From: Neobacillus sp. PS3-12
GTDB taxonomy: Bacteria > Bacillota > Bacilli > Bacillales > Cytobacillaceae
Length of the DNA stretch: 64,000 nucleotides
Reading direction: 5' to 3'
NCBI RefSeq assembly: GCF_030915385.1
Contig: NZ_CP133268.1
Location: 4,500,001-4,564,000, forward strand
A program made the translations under genes and the position numbers. The notes under the pieces are model-generated. The model saw nothing but the letters and a program-made list of their open reading frames with translations. It had not been told where the DNA came from and ran no database searches. Shown here piece by piece: positions 62,221 to 64,000 of this stretch (within the stretch, counting starts at the first letter, position 1; every line of letters begins with the position of its first letter).

Positions 62221-63324
62221 GTGCGTTTAATATCAACCCTTGATTGTCATGAAGGATTAAAAGTAGCAAAGCCCATTTATGATGGTAGAAATAAAATTTT
62301 ATTAAATTCTGGAGTTAGATTAACAGATAAGATTATCACACAATTAAAAAGCAAAGAGGTCGGCTTTATCTATGTAGAGTCCCCTATTACGGAGGGTGTC
62401 ATCCTGCAAGATGAAATCTCGGTTCCTTTACGAATGGAAACAGCTCAGCATATAGGTAAAGTGTTTAAAGCGCTGACAGATGGTGATAATTCAAGGATAA
62501 AGAAAATTTCAAGAGGGAAAGCCATCCGAGAACTAAAAAGTGTATATGAACGTTTATTAAAAGATATAAAGGCGAAACCTTCGCTTATTAATCTGCTAAG
62601 TAATTTACAGATGGAAAATAACAAAATTCTTCAGCACTCGCTTAATGTCAGCATGTATGCCGTTACGATTGGGCGGCATCTTAGTATCTTTGATAAGGAT
62701 TTGTATCTTTTAGGTTTAGGCGCCATGTTTCATGACATTGGAAGAAGCAAGCTGCGACCGGAATTACTGATTAAGACAGAATTAACAGAAGAAGATAAAA
62801 AGGAATATCGTAACCATACAATAGAAGGATTTGAAATGCTTCGAAAAGACCGGGAACTGCATCTTCTTATTCCTCATTGTGCCTATCAACATCATGAAAA
62901 TGTAGATGGTACTGGGTTTCCAAGAGGACTAAAAGGAAAAGATATTCATCAATTTGCTAAAATTATCGCAGTAGCTGATCTCTTTGATAAATTAACAAAT
63001 CCAAAATCGGGGAAACGAGCGATGTTGCCGCATGAAGCTATGGAGGTTGTTCAAGGTTTATGTTATACGCGATTTGATCCAAACATTATCGACGCATTTC
63101 GGAAATCGGTTGCGATTTATCCGATTGGTGTAACTGTTTCCCTTAATACAGGGGAAAAAGGGGTAGTTGTTGACTATAATCACCATTTACCTCAGCGCCC
63201 TAAAATCCGCGTTTTCACAGATCGAGAAGGGAACAAGCTGGATAATTACTATGAATTAGATTTATTAAAAGAATTAAGTTGTATGATTGTAAAATGTGAT
63301 GCCATACTGGATGAAGGAAAATAA
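62221..63324 (+). CDS. HD-GYP domain protein, putative cyclic-di-GMP phosphodiesterase
   Basis: The 367-residue protein has an N-terminal domain of about 100 residues (RLISTLDCHEGLKVAKPIYD) seen in Bacillus HD-GYP proteins, and an HD-GYP domain: NMYAV…MFHDIGRSKLRPELL, HHENVDGTGFPRGLKGKDIH and IIAVADLFDKLTN. The 'GYP' triplet reads GFP. These enzymes hydrolyse cyclic di-GMP. A GTG start at 62221 follows AAGAAGGAAC. It lies outside the repeat array and may be core chromosome. Confidence 0.9.
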   Translation: MRLISTLDCHEGLKVAKPIYDGRNKILLNSGVRLTDKIITQLKSKEVGFIYVESPITEGVILQDEISVPLRMETAQHIGKVFKALTDGDNSRIKKISRGKAIRELKSVYERLLKDIKAKPSLINLLSNLQMENNKILQHSLNVSMYAVTIGRHLSIFDKDLYLLGLGAMFHDIGRSKLRPELLIKTELTEEDKKEYRNHTIEGFEMLRKDRELHLLIPHCAYQHHENVDGTGFPRGLKGKDIHQFAKIIAVADLFDKLTNPKSGKRAMLPHEAMEVVQGLCYTRFDPNIIDAFRKSVAIYPIGVTVSLNTGEKGVVVDYNHHLPQRPKIRVFTDREGNKLDNYYELDLLKELSCMIVKCDAILDEGK

Positions 63325-63657
63325 ACAATATTGGCGTCAGGCACGATGTATGGACAAATTGTAAAATTTGCCGGTTTGCCAAATTGGTGCCACTGTCCCG
63401 CCTCGGAATCTGTCGAAGGATGATAGGTTTCAAGAGATTTATATTGAGCTTAGGTGATTACTGACAATAAAATATACCATACTTGACATAGTTTTTACTA
63501 CTTCATAAATTTGAAATATTCAAAACTGTCTAGGTGTTATACAAGGTTAATTGATTTCCATAAGAGTAGTCTTCCACAAAACCAGCTAATAGTTGTCAAC
63601 ATTTTTCAATAAAAAAATTAAAATATAGATGATATACTAAAAACGAGTATGCCAAAT
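63325..63657. other. Intergenic region with a REP-like stretch
   Basis: GGCGTCAGGCAC and GGTGCCACTGTCCCGCC (63331-63400) resemble the GC-rich dispersed repeats of Bacillus genomes. No gene is seen. AT-rich DNA follows. Confidence 0.4.
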
Positions 63658-63696
63658 AACCTTCCTCATCTACAAAATTGGAAGGTTTTGTTTTGT
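63658..63696. terminator. Terminator at the 3' end of the transposase gene
   Basis: AACCTTCC and GGAAGGTT form a perfect 8-bp stem with T-rich flanks, just outside the transposase stop. Confidence 0.75.
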
Positions 63697-63713
63697 AATG
63701 TTAAATATAGTTT

Positions 63714-64000
63714 TTAAGCTAATTCCTGGAAAGTGGTTTTGTTCTTTAAAAGCGCATAAATCAAGTGTAAAAGCTTATTAACACAAGCGATAATTGCTAC
63801 TCTATAGGGTTTACCCTCATCGCATTTTTTATCGTAAAACTCTCTTAATTTTTTATTTCGAGGAATAACGGCATCACTCGTCTTCTGTTTTCGGGCATCT
63901 CGAATTCCACAGTATACAGCCATATATAATGCCTGCCTTAACCTTCTAGATCCTCTCTTTGTTATACGATTTTTGGTTGCTGTAAATCTTCCGGAAGAGT
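63714..64000 (-). mobile_element. IS110-family transposase, C-terminal part (runs off the window)
   Basis: On the minus strand the frame enters at 64000 and reads SSGRFTATKNRITKRGSRRL, RQALYMAVYCGIRDARKQ, then LREFYDKKCDEGKPYRVAII and ACVNKLLHLIYALLKNK, stopping at 63714. This is the IS116/IS110/IS902 C-terminal domain with its conserved serine region (SGRF). The rest lies outside the window, so integrity cannot be judged. Confidence 0.85.

Noticed and set aside
63385-63400. attR copy of the tRNA-Sec 3' end (GTCCCGCC)
   Set aside because: Only eight bases match the tRNA end, inside a REP-like stretch; this is not enough for an att site.

Overview
The window looks like chromosomal DNA of a low-GC, spore-forming Bacillaceae, most likely a relative of Bacillus, Neobacillus or Peribacillus. 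The first 16 kb follows the Bacillus subtilis order lexA, yneA, yneB, ynzC, tkt, sirA, yneF, ynzD, ccdA, yneI, ccdC, yneK. Two things differ from that order. A block between yneF and ynzD holds cheR and cheB remnants, a hybrid histidine kinase and a paired ABC exporter. A transglutaminase-like protein sits between ccdC and yneK.

At 16439-16535 there is a selenocysteine tRNA (UCA anticodon, long variable arm), so the organism probably makes selenoproteins. It also marks the start of an accessory island. Immediately downstream lie a tyrosine integrase and an excisionase, each broken by one frameshift, facing back toward the tRNA. This is the usual layout of an element integrated at a tRNA 3' end. 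No second copy of the tRNA 3' end was found in the window.

From 19.9 to 23.3 kb three different tyrosine recombinases lie in one tight operon, a 'recombinase in trio' arrangement. Downstream, from about 23.6 to 61.4 kb, unrelated accessory genes are punctuated by roughly twenty diverged copies of one intergenic element. Its core is CAATCGGGCGC or CTAACGGGTGC, set in an imperfect palindrome, often followed by a GGGCCA..GGAATAAC part and ending in a CACTTAAACTAACGG part. Every copy I recognise points the same way, although gene orientation varies. This resembles an integron cassette array with attC-like sites. I propose, as an inference only, that the trio (or a relative) assembled a cassette array.

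The cargo is mostly defence-like or stress-related: an OLD nuclease/UvrD helicase pair (Gabija-like) with a divergent PIN protein, an AIPR abortive-infection protein, a treble-clef protein, a PD-(D/E)XK nuclease, a HEPN protein, a DUF6602 protein, a TPR-Arr ADP-ribosyltransferase, an Amj lipid II flippase, BlaI/BlaR1-type regulators, a MerR regulator, a TetR/FAD-oxidoreductase pair, a ketoacyl synthase lacking both catalytic histidines beside an orphan kinase, and many small proteins of unknown function. An IS21-type MITE and two DUF523 remnants are also present. After 61.4 kb come a decayed small gene, an HD-GYP protein and a truncated IS110-family transposase.

Several genes, including the core gene sirA, carry single-base frameshifts. 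Some may be sequencing errors, so every pseudogene call is conditional on the sequence being correct.
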